Shown here piece after piece: positions 1-7,525 of a stretch of DNA of 9,853 nucleotides. Numbering within the stretch: the first letter of the stretch is position 1; the number at the start of each line of letters is the position of its first letter. The position numbers and the translations under genes are program-made. The notes beneath the pieces are model-generated. The model had not been told where the DNA came from. It worked only from the letters and a program-made list of their open reading frames with translations, and did no database searches. The stretch spans positions 1 to 9,853 of the forward strand of contig JAJYAE010000157.1 of the NCBI GenBank assembly GCA_021779695.1. Reading direction: 5' to 3'. This DNA is from Acidobacteriota bacterium (GTDB lineage: Bacteria; Acidobacteriota; Terriglobia; Terriglobales; Acidobacteriaceae).

Positions 1-1830
1 TTTGGCCAGAGCATCGTCCCAGCCTTTCAGCACATCGGATGCCGCGGCCAGCGCAGCAATCGCGTTCCACTGGAAATACGGATTGTTTGTCGTGAAGATC
101 CACCGGTCATCCGGCTTTCCGGAGTAGTCTCCCTTCACTTCGTTGGGGCCTAACCTGGGGTCGTAAATCCTTCCGTCAGTCTTCGATGCTCCGTCGCCCA
201 CCTGCGTGTACTGGCGCAGATCGGGCTCATGCGTACCGCGGATCGCATGGCCGACATTGTGAAACTGAGCCAGGATGTACAGTGCGCCGTGCCTGACTTG
301 CTCGACTGTATCCGGAACACCATCGGGGCGATGCATCTCAACCGTACGCGCGGCTTCATCCACCGTAAGCTCGTCGTACTTGAGATTGAATTCGCGATAC
401 GCCAGAGCGAGGCTCTGAATCACGCTCAGCTGGGCGGGCTCCTCGAGGTCGAAGTCGCCCGCGTCATACCATCCGCCCACGTTCATCCCGGGAATATGAT
501 CGCCGCCTCTGTACTTCCCATCGGTTGCTGTCGCCTGGTACCAGCCGTCGAATTGCTCGCCTACCACCGGCGCCATACGGCCGTCATCCAGGTGCGATGC
601 GCCGTGCCACATCCGATAGCCTTCGCGCACGGAGACGTGATCCATCTGCTCGGCCAAGTGATGGTCGAGGCTATCCTGCCAGATGTGCGAGTATGCATCC
701 CCGGAGATGGGGAAGGGCGCAGTGCGCTGGTCTGCGTACTGAATTACATACAGACCAGGGTCCCTGACCGGGGTGAAATCGAACTTGGAATAGACGTAGC
801 GCAGCCAGGGCGTCGACGGTGTGATGGGGCCATCGAACACCTGCTTGTACGATCCGTCCTCCATCAGCCGCAGCACCTGGGCCGTTTTGGGGCCACTGTA
901 CTTCGGGTCGAGTTCGAGCACGGCGACCTTTGAGATCCCCGGCGCATAACCGACCTGGCTATGCGCGATCACTGGGGGCCGTGTCCAGTTCGGAATCAAA
1001 TCTGGACGGATATGCCAAACAATTGCGCCTGTGGTCTTGCCTGAAGGGATGAGTGAGCGCAGCACGAACCAGCCGTTCTGCGCGCGGTCCCGTCCATCAA
1101 ACAACATCAAATCCGAGGTATCGGATTTGACATTCACCCGGGCCAGCGCATCGTCGATGCCCAGAGTCATGCTTCTGCCCTCGGCGAACGGCAGCGGCTG
1201 CGTGTAGCCCTTGGCCTTGTCCCAATCCTCCAGGTAGTACGCCTTCTTTGGTTCATCCGGGAGCGGCAGCACTTTGATCATTGGATCGTTTGGCGTGCGC
1301 GGGAAGATACCGGCTTTGGTGCCGTCCACCAGGTACGCCTTGCCCATGTAGATGGAGGGCAGGAACTCCAGATTGAAGCCTGCACGACCAGCCAGCTTCT
1401 GCGGCAACGGCTGATCGAGATTGACGCTGACCCGCACGCCGCCAGGTTCGGCCGCGACTTCGAGGGTGTAGCTCAACGCGAACGCAGGAAAGGCGAGGTC
1501 GGCGGTGAGAAGGCCTCTCGTCTTGTCGACATGACGTCCCTTGAGCGTTGCCACGAGGTCCCACTGCTCTGGCGTCGGCATCAGGCGCACATCGCCATTG
1601 GTGGCGATGCGCTGGTCATGAAGAATCATCTCCATGGCCGTGTTCTTCTGGTCTACGAAAACGGGGTGATACGTGCTGTCGTAGAGCATCACGTCGAAGC
1701 CCTGGGTGCTGAGATAGTCGTCCTTGACGACCTGCATCTGGACCTCGGCGCCGAATGCTGCGACGGAAATTGCGGTTACGAGCAGGCATCCAGCAGTAGA
1801 CAACAGTCCTGAAGAAAATCGATTCACCAT
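1..1830 (-). CDS. Secreted glycoside hydrolase family 9 (cellulase/endoglucanase), N-terminal 610 residues, cut by left edge
   Basis: GH9 enzymes hydrolyse beta-1,4-glucans such as cellulose by an inverting mechanism. The reading frame is open from the ATG at 1830 to the window edge. Residues 1-27 form a signal peptide (Arg4, hydrophobic core about 8-26, likely cut near Ala25-Phe-Gly27), so the product is exported. Residues about 30-285 form a long region I cannot assign. Residues about 288-385 begin HSQVGYAPG and look like the immunoglobulin-like CelD_N domain that precedes many GH9 catalytic domains. The catalytic domain follows from about residue 395 and contains GGWYDAGDF, with Asp456 and Asp459 in the position of the GH9 catalytic base motif DAGD. 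The catalytic glutamate and other C-terminal active-site residues lie beyond the left edge and cannot be checked. Codons after the signal peptide strongly favour G or C in the third position, more than in the sugar genes to the right. An AGGGG lies 8-12 bases upstream of the start. GH9 family assignment is firm; exact substrate is not. Confidence 0.9.
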   Translation of the reverse strand, partial: MVNRFSSGLLSTAGCLLVTAISVAAFGAEVQMQVVKDDYLSTQGFDVMLYDSTYHPVFVDQKNTAMEMILHDQRIATNGDVRLMPTPEQWDLVATLKGRHVDKTRGLLTADLAFPAFALSYTLEVAAEPGGVRVSVNLDQPLPQKLAGRAGFNLEFLPSIYMGKAYLVDGTKAGIFPRTPNDPMIKVLPLPDEPKKAYYLEDWDKAKGYTQPLPFAEGRSMTLGIDDALARVNVKSDTSDLMLFDGRDRAQNGWFVLRSLIPSGKTTGAIVWHIRPDLIPNWTRPPVIAHSQVGYAPGISKVAVLELDPKYSGPKTAQVLRLMEDGSYKQVFDGPITPSTPWLRYVYSKFDFTPVRDPGLYVIQYADQRTAPFPISGDAYSHIWQDSLDHHLAEQMDHVSVREGYRMWHGASHLDDGRMAPVVGEQFDGWYQATATDGKYRGGDHIPGMNVGGWYDAGDFDLEEPAQLSVIQSLALAYREFNLKYDELTVDEAARTVEMHRPDGVPDTVEQVRHGALYILAQFHNVGHAIRGTHEPDLRQYTQVGDGASKTDGRIYDPRLGPNEVKGDYSGKPDDRWIFTTNNPYFQWNAIAALAAASDVLKGWDDALAK

Positions 1831-1856
1831 TGGTCTTCTACCCCTATCGGCAACCC

Positions 1857-1886
1857 AGCATAGCCGAGCGGGATGCATCAGGGCAA
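1857..1886 (-). promoter_or_regulatory. Candidate promoter for the GH9 gene
   Basis: On the minus strand TTGCCC (1886-1881) and TATGCT (1862-1857) are separated by 18 bases, each matching four of six bases of the sigma-70 boxes. The site lies 27 bases upstream of the GH9 start codon. This is pattern matching only. Confidence 0.25.
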
Positions 1887-2188
1887 ATCCGGCTCCAAGG
1901 TGCGGTGGTGCACTGGATTGCTTCCGGGCTATTCGCTCATCGAGAGTGGCTTCTCATTCAAAATCCGAATAGGTGCCAGGAGAGCGGGATTGCGCCATCG
2001 AAACGGCAAGGCCAGGCAGCCTTCGTTTTGAAGTGCTGTAGTTTGCTGCCGGGACAGAATTCGCCGGCCCTCTTTGCTCGAACGGCGTATTTGTGGGAAT
2101 GAATGCGATACTCTTTGCCGCTAGAATGGATACGGATGGGGATCAGCAATTTCACCATCCGATCCGAGTCGAGCTTCAATCGCAACCG

Positions 2189-2207
2189 GCACCAGAACTG
2201 ACACCAG
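2189..2207 (+). repeat. Left copy of a GCACCA-type repeat flanking the tRNA
   Basis: Two CACCA units start 12 bases apart (2190 and 2202), and a third lies at 2216-2220. The 19-base block matches the minus-strand reading of 2448-2430, on the other side of the tRNA, at 15 of 19 positions. Paired short direct repeats beside a tRNA gene resemble arm-type binding sites of tyrosine integrases. That role is inferred; no integrase gene is in the window. Confidence 0.4.
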
Positions 2208-2239
2208 TCCAACATCACCATTATTATGAATGCGGAATC

Positions 2240-2268
2240 TTAGTATCTGTAAGTAATAGATATAGAAT
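2240..2268 (+). promoter_or_regulatory. Candidate tRNA promoter
   Basis: TAGAAT at 2263-2268 matches five of six bases of a sigma-70 -10 box. Seventeen bases upstream is TTAGTA (2240-2245), a weak -35 box. Transcription would begin near 2275, about 10 bases before the mature tRNA 5' end, which is a sensible spacing. Confidence 0.35.
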
Positions 2269-2284
2269 CAGATATACCCAACAC

Positions 2285-2360
<76 letters not shown>

Positions 2361-2429
2361 ATACTAAAGTCTTGAAAACAAGGAATTTGTAGATATATTA
2401 AGGGCGGTTTCTGGCCTTTGATTTTCATC

Positions 2430-2448
2430 TTGGTGCCTGTTTTGGTGC
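2430..2448 (-). repeat. Right copy of the GCACCA-type repeat flanking the tRNA
   Basis: TTGGTGC occurs at 2430-2436 and again at 2442-2448, a 12-base period. Read on the minus strand the block matches 2189-2207 at 15 of 19 positions. The two blocks are inverted, and their midpoint is 2318.5, at the tRNA anticodon. Direct repeats just downstream of a tRNA resemble the arm sites found next to integrated elements. Confidence 0.45.
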
Positions 2449-2537
2449 ATATTGCTTCGTGATGGGGAGGGGAAGCAGAGGCTCGTTGCGCAACGCGGGT
2501 TCACAGGGACCGCAGCATGCGATTCAACAAGGCGCGT

Positions 2538-2551
2538 CGGAAGCGCTTCCG
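2538..2551. repeat. Perfect 14-base palindrome
   Basis: CGGAAGCGCTTCCG is perfectly self-complementary. A central GCGC with inverted GGAA arms resembles LacI/GalR-family operators. However, the site lies downstream of both rfbG and the tRNA rather than upstream of a gene, and no T-tract follows on either strand to support a terminator. Its role is unknown. Confidence 0.5.
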
Positions 2552-2581
2552 CGTCTCATCCATCGGTCATCCAATATGCCC

Positions 2582-3691
2582 TCATGACTGTCCCTCTGAC
2601 ACGTCGTGGTTAAGTGATGGTAAGCGCAAGCCGGGTAATTTTCGGTAGTGCGAAATCTCATTTTCTGAATATTCGCGCATGTTGCCATTTGCATGGAATT
2701 GCTTAAACCAAGCAACCGTCATGTGCAATGCATCTTGGACTCGGATACGAGGCAACCATCCCAACTCGGTTACAGCCTTTGAACAATCGAGACGTAGTAG
2801 CCCAGCTTCATGAACATGAGCAGCGGCGTCGATCTCCCAGCGCGCACCATCACCCCAAAAGCGGGCGAATAGGTCAACGACCTCACTGACGGGGATTGTA
2901 TCGGAAAGCTCAGGACCAATATTCCAAGCCGAGGCGAACTTCGCACGGTCATTCCATAACCGCTCTGCGAGAAGAACATAGGCTTCGACAGGTTCCAGAA
3001 CATGCTGCCATGGCCGCACCGCTTGCGGATTGCGAAGAACAACAGGCGCGCCATTGGAAAATGCTCGCACCATGTCCGGGATGAGCCGGTCTTCGGACCA
3101 GTCGCCCCCGCCTATCACATTGCCAGCGCGCACGGTTGCCAGCGCCATGCCGTCCTTTTCAAAGTCTGATGTCGCGAAATAGGAGGAACGAAATGCTGCC
3201 GCTACAAGTTCTGTACAGGCCTTGCTGGCACTGTATGGGTCATGCCCGCCTAAGGGTTCGTTCTCGCGATAACCCCAGAGCCATTCTCGATTCTCGTAGC
3301 ACTTATCCGTGGTGATGACCACAACCACCGCGGCCGATCCAACCCGTCGCAGTGCTTCGAGAAGGTTGGCTGTTCCCATCACATTGGTGCCAAATGTATC
3401 GAGTGGCTGTGCGTAGGATCTGCGAACCAAAGGCTGTGCAGCGAGATGAAATACAACTTCGGGCCTGACCTCTCTTACGACCTGAAGCAAAGCTTCAAAA
3501 TTGCGCACGTCCAAGATGCGTGAATCCACCAGTGGCTTGACATTGGCGACAGTAAAGAAATTGGGATTGGTCTCGGGTTCAAGAGCGACTCCGACAATCT
3601 TTGCCCCCCGGGATGCCAAATCCAGCGATAACCATCCCCCCTTGAAACCTGTATGTCCCGTAATGAGAATGCGCTTGCCGATCCAGTTCAT
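2582..3691 (-). CDS. rfbG: CDP-glucose 4,6-dehydratase
   Basis: This enzyme converts CDP-glucose to CDP-4-keto-6-deoxyglucose with bound NAD, the second step towards CDP-3,6-dideoxyhexoses. The 369-residue product is an extended short-chain dehydrogenase close to the usual RfbG length. It shows the Rossmann glycine motif TGHTGFKGGW at residues 11-20, TTDKCYEN at 127-134 holding the catalytic Thr/Asp pair, the YSASK catalytic Tyr153/Lys157, and the substrate-side segment RPWQHVLEP near 226-234. I chose the ATG at 3691 because the glycine motif then starts about 10 residues in, as usual, and a GGAAAG lies just upstream. An in-frame GTG at 3730 would add 13 residues encoded inside rfbF. The gene begins two bases after the rfbF stop, so the two are almost certainly translationally coupled and form the first two steps of one pathway. 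The C-terminal 40 residues are hydrophilic and not recognisable. Confidence 0.95.
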   Translation of the reverse strand: MNWIGKRILITGHTGFKGGWLSLDLASRGAKIVGVALEPETNPNFFTVANVKPLVDSRILDVRNFEALLQVVREVRPEVVFHLAAQPLVRRSYAQPLDTFGTNVMGTANLLEALRRVGSAAVVVVITTDKCYENREWLWGYRENEPLGGHDPYSASKACTELVAAAFRSSYFATSDFEKDGMALATVRAGNVIGGGDWSEDRLIPDMVRAFSNGAPVVLRNPQAVRPWQHVLEPVEAYVLLAERLWNDRAKFASAWNIGPELSDTIPVSEVVDLFARFWGDGARWEIDAAAHVHEAGLLRLDCSKAVTELGWLPRIRVQDALHMTVAWFKQFHANGNMREYSENEISHYRKLPGLRLPSLNHDVSEGQS

Positions 3692-3693
3692 GG

Positions 3694-4464
3694 CTACCAA
3701 ACTTTCCAGGGGGCTTGTCCGCTGGCCCACAGATTCTCGAGCACTGTGCGATCGTACATAGTATCCATTGGTTGCCAGAATCCAGCATGGCGATAGGCGG
3801 AAACTTGACCCTCGCGCGCAAGAGCTTCAAGCGGCTCTTGCTCCCAAACCGTTTGGTCGTCCTTGCGATAAGAAAAGATCTTGGGTGACAACACAAAGAA
3901 ACCGCCGTTGACCCAAGCACCATCGCCGGCCGGCTTCTCCTTGAAGTCTACGACTTTGTCGCTATCAAGCTTTAAAGCGCCAAAGCGGCCGCGCGGCTGC
4001 GCGGCCGTGACTGTTGCTGCTGCCCCTTGTGCGCGATGAAACGCGACCAAGCCTGTGATGTTGATGTCTGCTACGCCATCGCCGTAGGTAAAACAAAAGA
4101 GATCCTCATCGCGGAGATATCTTTCTACGCGTTTCAGACGCCCTCCCGTCATGGTCGATTCGCCTGTGTCAACTAGGGTTACCCGCCATGGCTCTGCGGA
4201 GTTCTGATGTACCTGAATCGCGTTGGATTGCACATCGATAGTCACGTCCGATGTGTGTAAGAAATAGTTAGCAAAGAACTCTTTTATGAAGAATCCCTTG
4301 TACCCAAGGCACACAATGAAGTCATGAATTCCATGCGCTGCATAAATTTTCATGATGTGCCAAAGTATTGGCTTTCCACCAATCTCGACCATGGGCTTGG
4401 GTCTGAGGCCGGTTTCCTCGCTTAGTCTACTACCGCGCCCCCCAGCGAGAATGACTGCTTTCAC
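3694..4464 (-). CDS. rfbF: Glucose-1-phosphate cytidylyltransferase
   Basis: This enzyme joins CTP and alpha-D-glucose-1-phosphate to give CDP-glucose and pyrophosphate, the first step of the CDP-dideoxyhexose pathway. The 256-residue product has the family's full length. Its nucleotidyltransferase signature [20 protein letters not shown] (residues 6-25) includes Lys23. Next come TYGDGVAD (126-133) with metal-binding Asp129, [16 protein letters not shown] (175-190) and [10 protein letters not shown] (230-239) with the second metal-binding Asp234. SEETG after the GSRL loop and the YGDGVAD motif are typical of RfbF rather than of glucose-1-phosphate thymidylyl- or uridylyltransferases. Translation starts at a GTG with AAAGGA at 4473-4478, eight bases upstream, a well-placed ribosome site. 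The gene leads the rfbF-rfbG pair and is divergent from the GT26 gene. Identification is confident. Confidence 0.96.
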   Translation of the reverse strand: MKAVILAGGRGSRLSEETGLRPKPMVEIGGKPILWHIMKIYAAHGIHDFIVCLGYKGFFIKEFFANYFLHTSDVTIDVQSNAIQVHQNSAEPWRVTLVDTGESTMTGGRLKRVERYLRDEDLFCFTYGDGVADINITGLVAFHRAQGAAATVTAAQPRGRFGALKLDSDKVVDFKEKPAGDGAWVNGGFFVLSPKIFSYRKDDQTVWEQEPLEALAREGQVSAYRHAGFWQPMDTMYDRTVLENLWASGQAPWKVW

Positions 4465-4876
4465 AGGTCAAATCCTTTCTTGCGATCTGTCATGATCGAC
4501 CTAGTTGAGTCGAGTGGCGTCAGCGATCCAGCCAGACGATATTCCACTCCATGCTTCGCATGATAAGAAGATATTTGGCCAAGTAACCAGCTTTGCTTGT
4601 GGCGCTTCAAGTTGGACCACTAAGCGGGTTTCAGATTCATGACGATTATATCGTGATCTGCCGAACAGAAGAGGGCAGTCCCTGCACCTTGTCGACGTAG
4701 TGGCGCAAGGATGAGCAAGCTCTGCAGGCCACCATCGTCCTGCGTCTTCCTGGATAGCTCAGGAAACCGAGTGCAGCGTCCGCAATCACGACGCTATCGG
4801 AATTTCGATGCACGACAGTATGCAGCATTCCACTGTGCCACTACTATAGGAGAAGAACCTAATTTGCGAGGTTTCC
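4465..4876. other. Divergent intergenic region between rfbF and the GT26 gene
   Basis: This 412-base region must hold promoters for both arms of the cluster. No reading frame in it looks like a gene. It contains two short inverted repeats: CGATC/GATCG at 4483-4498, just upstream of the rfbF ribosome site, and an imperfect palindrome at 4639-4657 with a TATAAT on the minus strand. I see no convincing promoter for the plus-strand arm; TACTAT at 4842-4847 is the nearest -10-like sequence and lacks a good partner. Confidence 0.55.
4639..4657. promoter_or_regulatory. Palindrome with embedded TATAAT, possible operator/promoter for rfbF-rfbG
   Basis: ACGAT (4642-4646) and ATCGT (4650-4654) pair across a TAT centre, and AT/AT pairs extend the arms beyond one mismatch. 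Read on the minus strand the centre contains a perfect TATAAT (4650-4645). No good -35 box lies at 16-18 bases, so a promoter needing an activator, or an operator alone, is possible. The distance to the rfbF start, about 175 bases, is long. Confidence 0.3.
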
Positions 4877-5605
4877 TTGCATTCGAAAATACAAGACGAG
4901 AGCCTTACCCTCGCGGGAATTGTATTCCGGGGAACAAGGCGCGAAGTGCTACTTGCTGACTCTGATCGCCTAAAGCTGATATTTCCTGTCAATGCCGAAC
5001 TGATACTGTTGGCGCAAGACAACTCTCGGTTTCGCAATGCCCTCTCTAGCCATTACAGCACGCTCGACGGATTCTGGCCCTATCTAATCGCCCGGGTCAG
5101 GAAACGTCAGCGCGTTGAGAAGATCTCAGGTTCGGAGTTCATTCATGATGTTTTTGCCATTGCTGCTCAGAAGAAACTGAAAGTATTTTTTCTGGGGGCG
5201 AAGCCCGAGGTCAATCGAAAGGCACGGGAAAATACCGCTCTCCAATATGGAATAGATGTCGACGGATTTGCACCAGACTTCGCTCCCTATCCTTTTTCAG
5301 AAGAGATGGATGAGCGCATTCTGGCAGAGATCCGCAAATCTCAACCGCAGATTTTGCTCATCGCTTTCGGCGCCCCTAAGCAGGAACTCTGGCTGGATGA
5401 GCATCGGGTAGCTTTGGCAGCTGCGGGGGTGCGCCTCGGCATCGCGGTGGGAGGCACACTCGACATGCTTGCCGGGGTATATCAGAAAGCCCCTGCCTTT
5501 ATCTGTTCGATCGGATTGGAGGGCGTATGGCGCGTCGTTCTAGATCCCAAACGTATCAAGCGCTTTCCTAATCCACTTCGGTTCTTTCGGGTAGCGTTAA
5601 GATAA
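4877..5605 (+). CDS. WecG/TagA/CpsF-family (GT26) glycosyltransferase
   Basis: GT26 enzymes transfer N-acetylmannosamine-type sugars, or related residues, from UDP donors onto a lipid-linked glycan at the cytoplasmic face of the inner membrane. The 242-residue product has the family's usual size and order of motifs: VNAELI (38-43); TLDGFWP (62-68), with Asp64 where TagA has its catalytic Asp; SGSEFIHDVF (84-93); LGAKPEV (106-112); FGAPKQELW (164-172), the most characteristic signature; GGTLDMLAG (192-200); and a basic C-terminal tail LEGVWRVVLDPKRIKRFPNP that in homologues contacts membrane. TTG at 4877 is the only ordinary start after an in-frame stop at 4847, and GAGG lies five bases upstream; an AGGAG at 4848-4852 would instead suit an ATT at 4862, which is a rare start. 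The gene opens the plus-strand arm. The exact sugar donor cannot be read from the sequence. Confidence 0.9.
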   Translation: MHSKIQDESLTLAGIVFRGTRREVLLADSDRLKLIFPVNAELILLAQDNSRFRNALSSHYSTLDGFWPYLIARVRKRQRVEKISGSEFIHDVFAIAAQKKLKVFFLGAKPEVNRKARENTALQYGIDVDGFAPDFAPYPFSEEMDERILAEIRKSQPQILLIAFGAPKQELWLDEHRVALAAAGVRLGIAVGGTLDMLAGVYQKAPAFICSIGLEGVWRVVLDPKRIKRFPNPLRFFRVALR

Positions 5606-5632
5606 AAAGTATGAGTTTAATTTCAACTGCGG

Positions 5633-5661
5633 TGCCGGCGCTGGAAAACTAGCGCCAGGCA
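5633..5661. repeat. Strong hairpin between the GT26 gene and hddA
   Basis: TGCCGGCGCT (5633-5642) pairs with AGCGCC-A-GGCA (5651-5661) to form a 10-base-pair stem with one bulged A and an eight-base loop. No T-tract follows on the plus strand, so this is not a classical intrinsic terminator. It may attenuate read-through, mark a processing site or stabilise an mRNA end. Confidence 0.5.
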
Positions 5662-5728
5662 GGAGCACTTTGACCCATCTGGCGGTAACGCGTAAACTTG
5701 CGCAGCATCTCATCTGAAGGAAACTGAC

Positions 5729-6763
5729 GTGTTGATTCGCTCCCGGGCACCGCTCCGTCTCGGATTGGCGGGTGGCGGAACAGATGTTTCGCCCTATTGT
5801 GATGAATTCGGTGGCGCAATTCTGAATGCCACAATTGGCCACTATGCCTATGCTTCGATCGAACCTTTAGAAAATGGGGACGTGCAGTTCGTTTCCTGTG
5901 ATCAAAATCAAAGCGTGCGCTACAGAAGCACCGAAGAACTTCCCCTAGATGGAAATTTGGATCTCTTGAAGCACGCTTACAATCATGCCGTGAAAGTCTT
6001 TAACGGTGGTCGACCGTTAAGCTTGCGACTCAGTACCCGAGTCGATGTCCCTGCGGGTTCAGGGCTTGGGGGATCCTCCACCCTGGTTGTCGCAGTGATG
6101 AAGGCGTTTGCCGAGTGGCTCAGTTATCCCTTAGATGATTATGATCTGGCACAGACTGCATATCATATTGAGCGAGAACTGGCCGGCCTTAAGGGTGGGA
6201 GACAGGATCAGTACGCCGCCGCGTTCGGCGGGTTCAACTTCATGGAGTTTGGGCGGGACGGCCACGTTTTAGTCAATCCTCTACGGATTCGCGAAAGCAT
6301 TCTATCCGAGTTAGAGGCGTCAATGTTGCTGTATTACACTGGCGCTTCGCGCGAATCAGCAAAAATTATCCATGAGCAAGCCAAGAACGTAATGACACGC
6401 AATGCCCATGCGATTGAGGCAATGCATCAAATTAAGCAAGAAGCTCTTCGCATGAAGGAGGCACTTCTGCGTGGTGATTTCATTCTGCTTTGCGACGTTT
6501 TGCGTCGCAGTTGGGATGCCAAGAAACAAATGGCCCACGGAATTGTGAATGATCACATTGAGGAGATCTACGCGAGAGCTTTGGACTCGGGCGCCTATTG
6601 TGCACGAATCTCCGGTGCCGGAGGTGGTGGATTTATGATTTTTTTGGTCGATCCGATGCGCAAATCACATGTTGCTGAAGCCCTCTGTAATGCTGGGGGG
6701 GATGGCACGGTTTACGGATGCCATTTTACACATGGAGGGGCACAAGCCTGGCGTATCAAATGA
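5729..6763 (+). CDS. hddA: D-glycero-alpha-D-manno-heptose 7-phosphate kinase (GHMP kinase)
   Basis: HddA phosphorylates D-glycero-alpha-D-manno-heptose 7-phosphate at C1 using ATP, giving the 1,7-bisphosphate in the GDP-heptose branch. The 344-residue product has the full GHMP layout: an N-terminal substrate segment RAPLRLGLAGGGTDV (6-20), the ATP-binding glycine-rich loop PAGSGLGGSST (108-118), GGRQDQYAAAFGG (156-168) and the C-terminal motif SGAGGGGFM (295-303). The AGGGTDV start and the GGRQDQYAA block are typical of HddA and related sugar kinases and separate it from galactokinase and mevalonate kinase. Translation begins at a GTG with AAGG at 5717-5720, eight bases upstream. The next gene is hddC, which acts two steps later, supporting the assignment. 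GmhA and the GmhB phosphatase needed between and before these steps are not in the window. Confidence 0.92.
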   Translation: MLIRSRAPLRLGLAGGGTDVSPYCDEFGGAILNATIGHYAYASIEPLENGDVQFVSCDQNQSVRYRSTEELPLDGNLDLLKHAYNHAVKVFNGGRPLSLRLSTRVDVPAGSGLGGSSTLVVAVMKAFAEWLSYPLDDYDLAQTAYHIERELAGLKGGRQDQYAAAFGGFNFMEFGRDGHVLVNPLRIRESILSELEASMLLYYTGASRESAKIIHEQAKNVMTRNAHAIEAMHQIKQEALRMKEALLRGDFILLCDVLRRSWDAKKQMAHGIVNDHIEEIYARALDSGAYCARISGAGGGGFMIFLVDPMRKSHVAEALCNAGGDGTVYGCHFTHGGAQAWRIK

Positions 6764-6814
6764 GTCGTCTAGGTGCTGCTTTTCTGGTCGCCAATTTGTT
6801 TCGAGGGTAGCAGC

Positions 6815-7525
6815 ATGGAAGCAATAATCTTGGCGGGGGGGCTCGGGACTCGACTCAAATCTCGGATTCAAAGCCTGCCTAAGGCAATGGCGCCAATTGG
6901 CGACCGTCCGCTTCTGGAGATACTGCTCGAACGGTTGATCGCTGAAGGCTGCAGTCGTCTAATTCTTGCGGTGGGCCATTTGCGTGGATCAATTATCGAT
7001 TGCTTCGGAAACTCGTACAAAGGCTAACCAATTGCCTACTCTGTCGAGGAATCCCCACTTGGTACAGGTGGTGCTATCCGAAAGGCATTAAGCTATTCCC
7101 GTGAAAACTCGGTGCTTGTGCTGAATGGCGACACAGTTTTGAACATTGACTATGCGCGGTTGCTCAGAGCACACGCCGATGGAGGAAGACCCCTGACCTT
7201 GGCAGTAACCCATGTACAGAACGTGGCACGATACGGCGGCATCGTGGTCGAAAAGGGCAGGGTGGTCGGCTTCACAGAGAAGGGACGTACAGGAGCCGGA
7301 TGGATCAATGGCGGCATATATGTTGTCGATCGAAATTTCCCCTGGCCATCAAATCTCGGCGAACAATTTTCGTTCGAAGCGGACCTCTTGACTCCTCATC
7401 TCGAAACAATTCACCCAACAGCATTCCTCAGCCATGGATTTTTCTTGGACATCGGAGTTCCCGAAGACTTTGATCGAGCACAAGACGAATTAGTGAAACT
7501 GTTCATCCCTAGAAGCGACGGATGA
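6815..7525 (+). pseudogene. hddC: D-glycero-alpha-D-manno-heptose 1-phosphate guanylyltransferase, interrupted by an in-frame TAA
   Basis: HddC transfers GMP from GTP to heptose 1-phosphate, giving GDP-D-glycero-alpha-D-manno-heptose. Translated through the stop, the frame gives 235 sense residues, the usual length. Motifs appear in order: LAGGLGTRL (6-14), LPKAMAPIG (21-29) with Lys23, then after the stop YSVEESPLGTGGAI (75-88), LNGD (103-106) with metal-binding Asp106, FTEKG (153-157), GWINGGIYVVD and FLDIGVPEDF with the second metal Asp near 212. The TAA at 7025-7027 is codon 71, between SYKG and PIAYS. There is no frameshift and the downstream residues are well preserved, so a single base change (or sequencing error) explains the break. 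The ATG at 6815 has GAGGG seven bases upstream and follows hddA by 51 bases. A GTG at 7112 could not restart a working enzyme because it lacks the nucleotide-binding loop. Stop readthrough is possible, since UAA followed by C is a weaker terminator context, but is unproven. Confidence 0.88.

Larger units (their letters stand above)
1831..2284. other. Gene-free intergenic region between the GH9 gene and the tRNA
   Basis: No reading frame here resembles a protein: the open frames are short, overlap one another on both strands, and one runs straight through the tRNA. Apart from candidate promoters at each end, the notable sequence is the GCACCA-type repeat at 2189-2207, listed separately. Confidence 0.6.
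2361..2581. other. Spacer between the tRNA and the end of rfbG
   Basis: This 221-base stretch has no credible gene. It holds a weak CTTG/CAAG hairpin (2371-2382), a poor AAGG/CCTT hairpin followed by TGATTTT near 2400-2425 that might end tRNA transcription, the TTGGTGC repeat pair (2430-2448) and a 14-base palindrome (2538-2551). Transcription of the tRNA and of rfbF-rfbG converges here. Confidence 0.5.

Noticed and set aside
229..933. A 234-codon plus-strand open frame
   Set aside because: It is antisense to the GH9 gene, whose frame carries clear domain motifs through the same bases; the plus-strand product shows no recognisable domain.
1786..1830. Lipoprotein signal in the GH9 N-terminus (TAGC at residues 12-15)
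   Set aside because: The position -3 residue is Thr, and most of the hydrophobic core lies after the Cys, so an ordinary signal peptide fits better.
3692..3730. A 13-residue N-terminal extension of RfbG from GTG 3730
   Set aside because: The extension is encoded within rfbF, and the ATG at 3691 has a ribosome site and puts the Rossmann motif at the normal distance.
7112..7525. A separate small nucleotidyltransferase starting at GTG 7112
   Set aside because: It is the same frame as the upstream part of hddC and lacks the GTP-binding loop and a ribosome site, so it is the 3' part of the broken gene.
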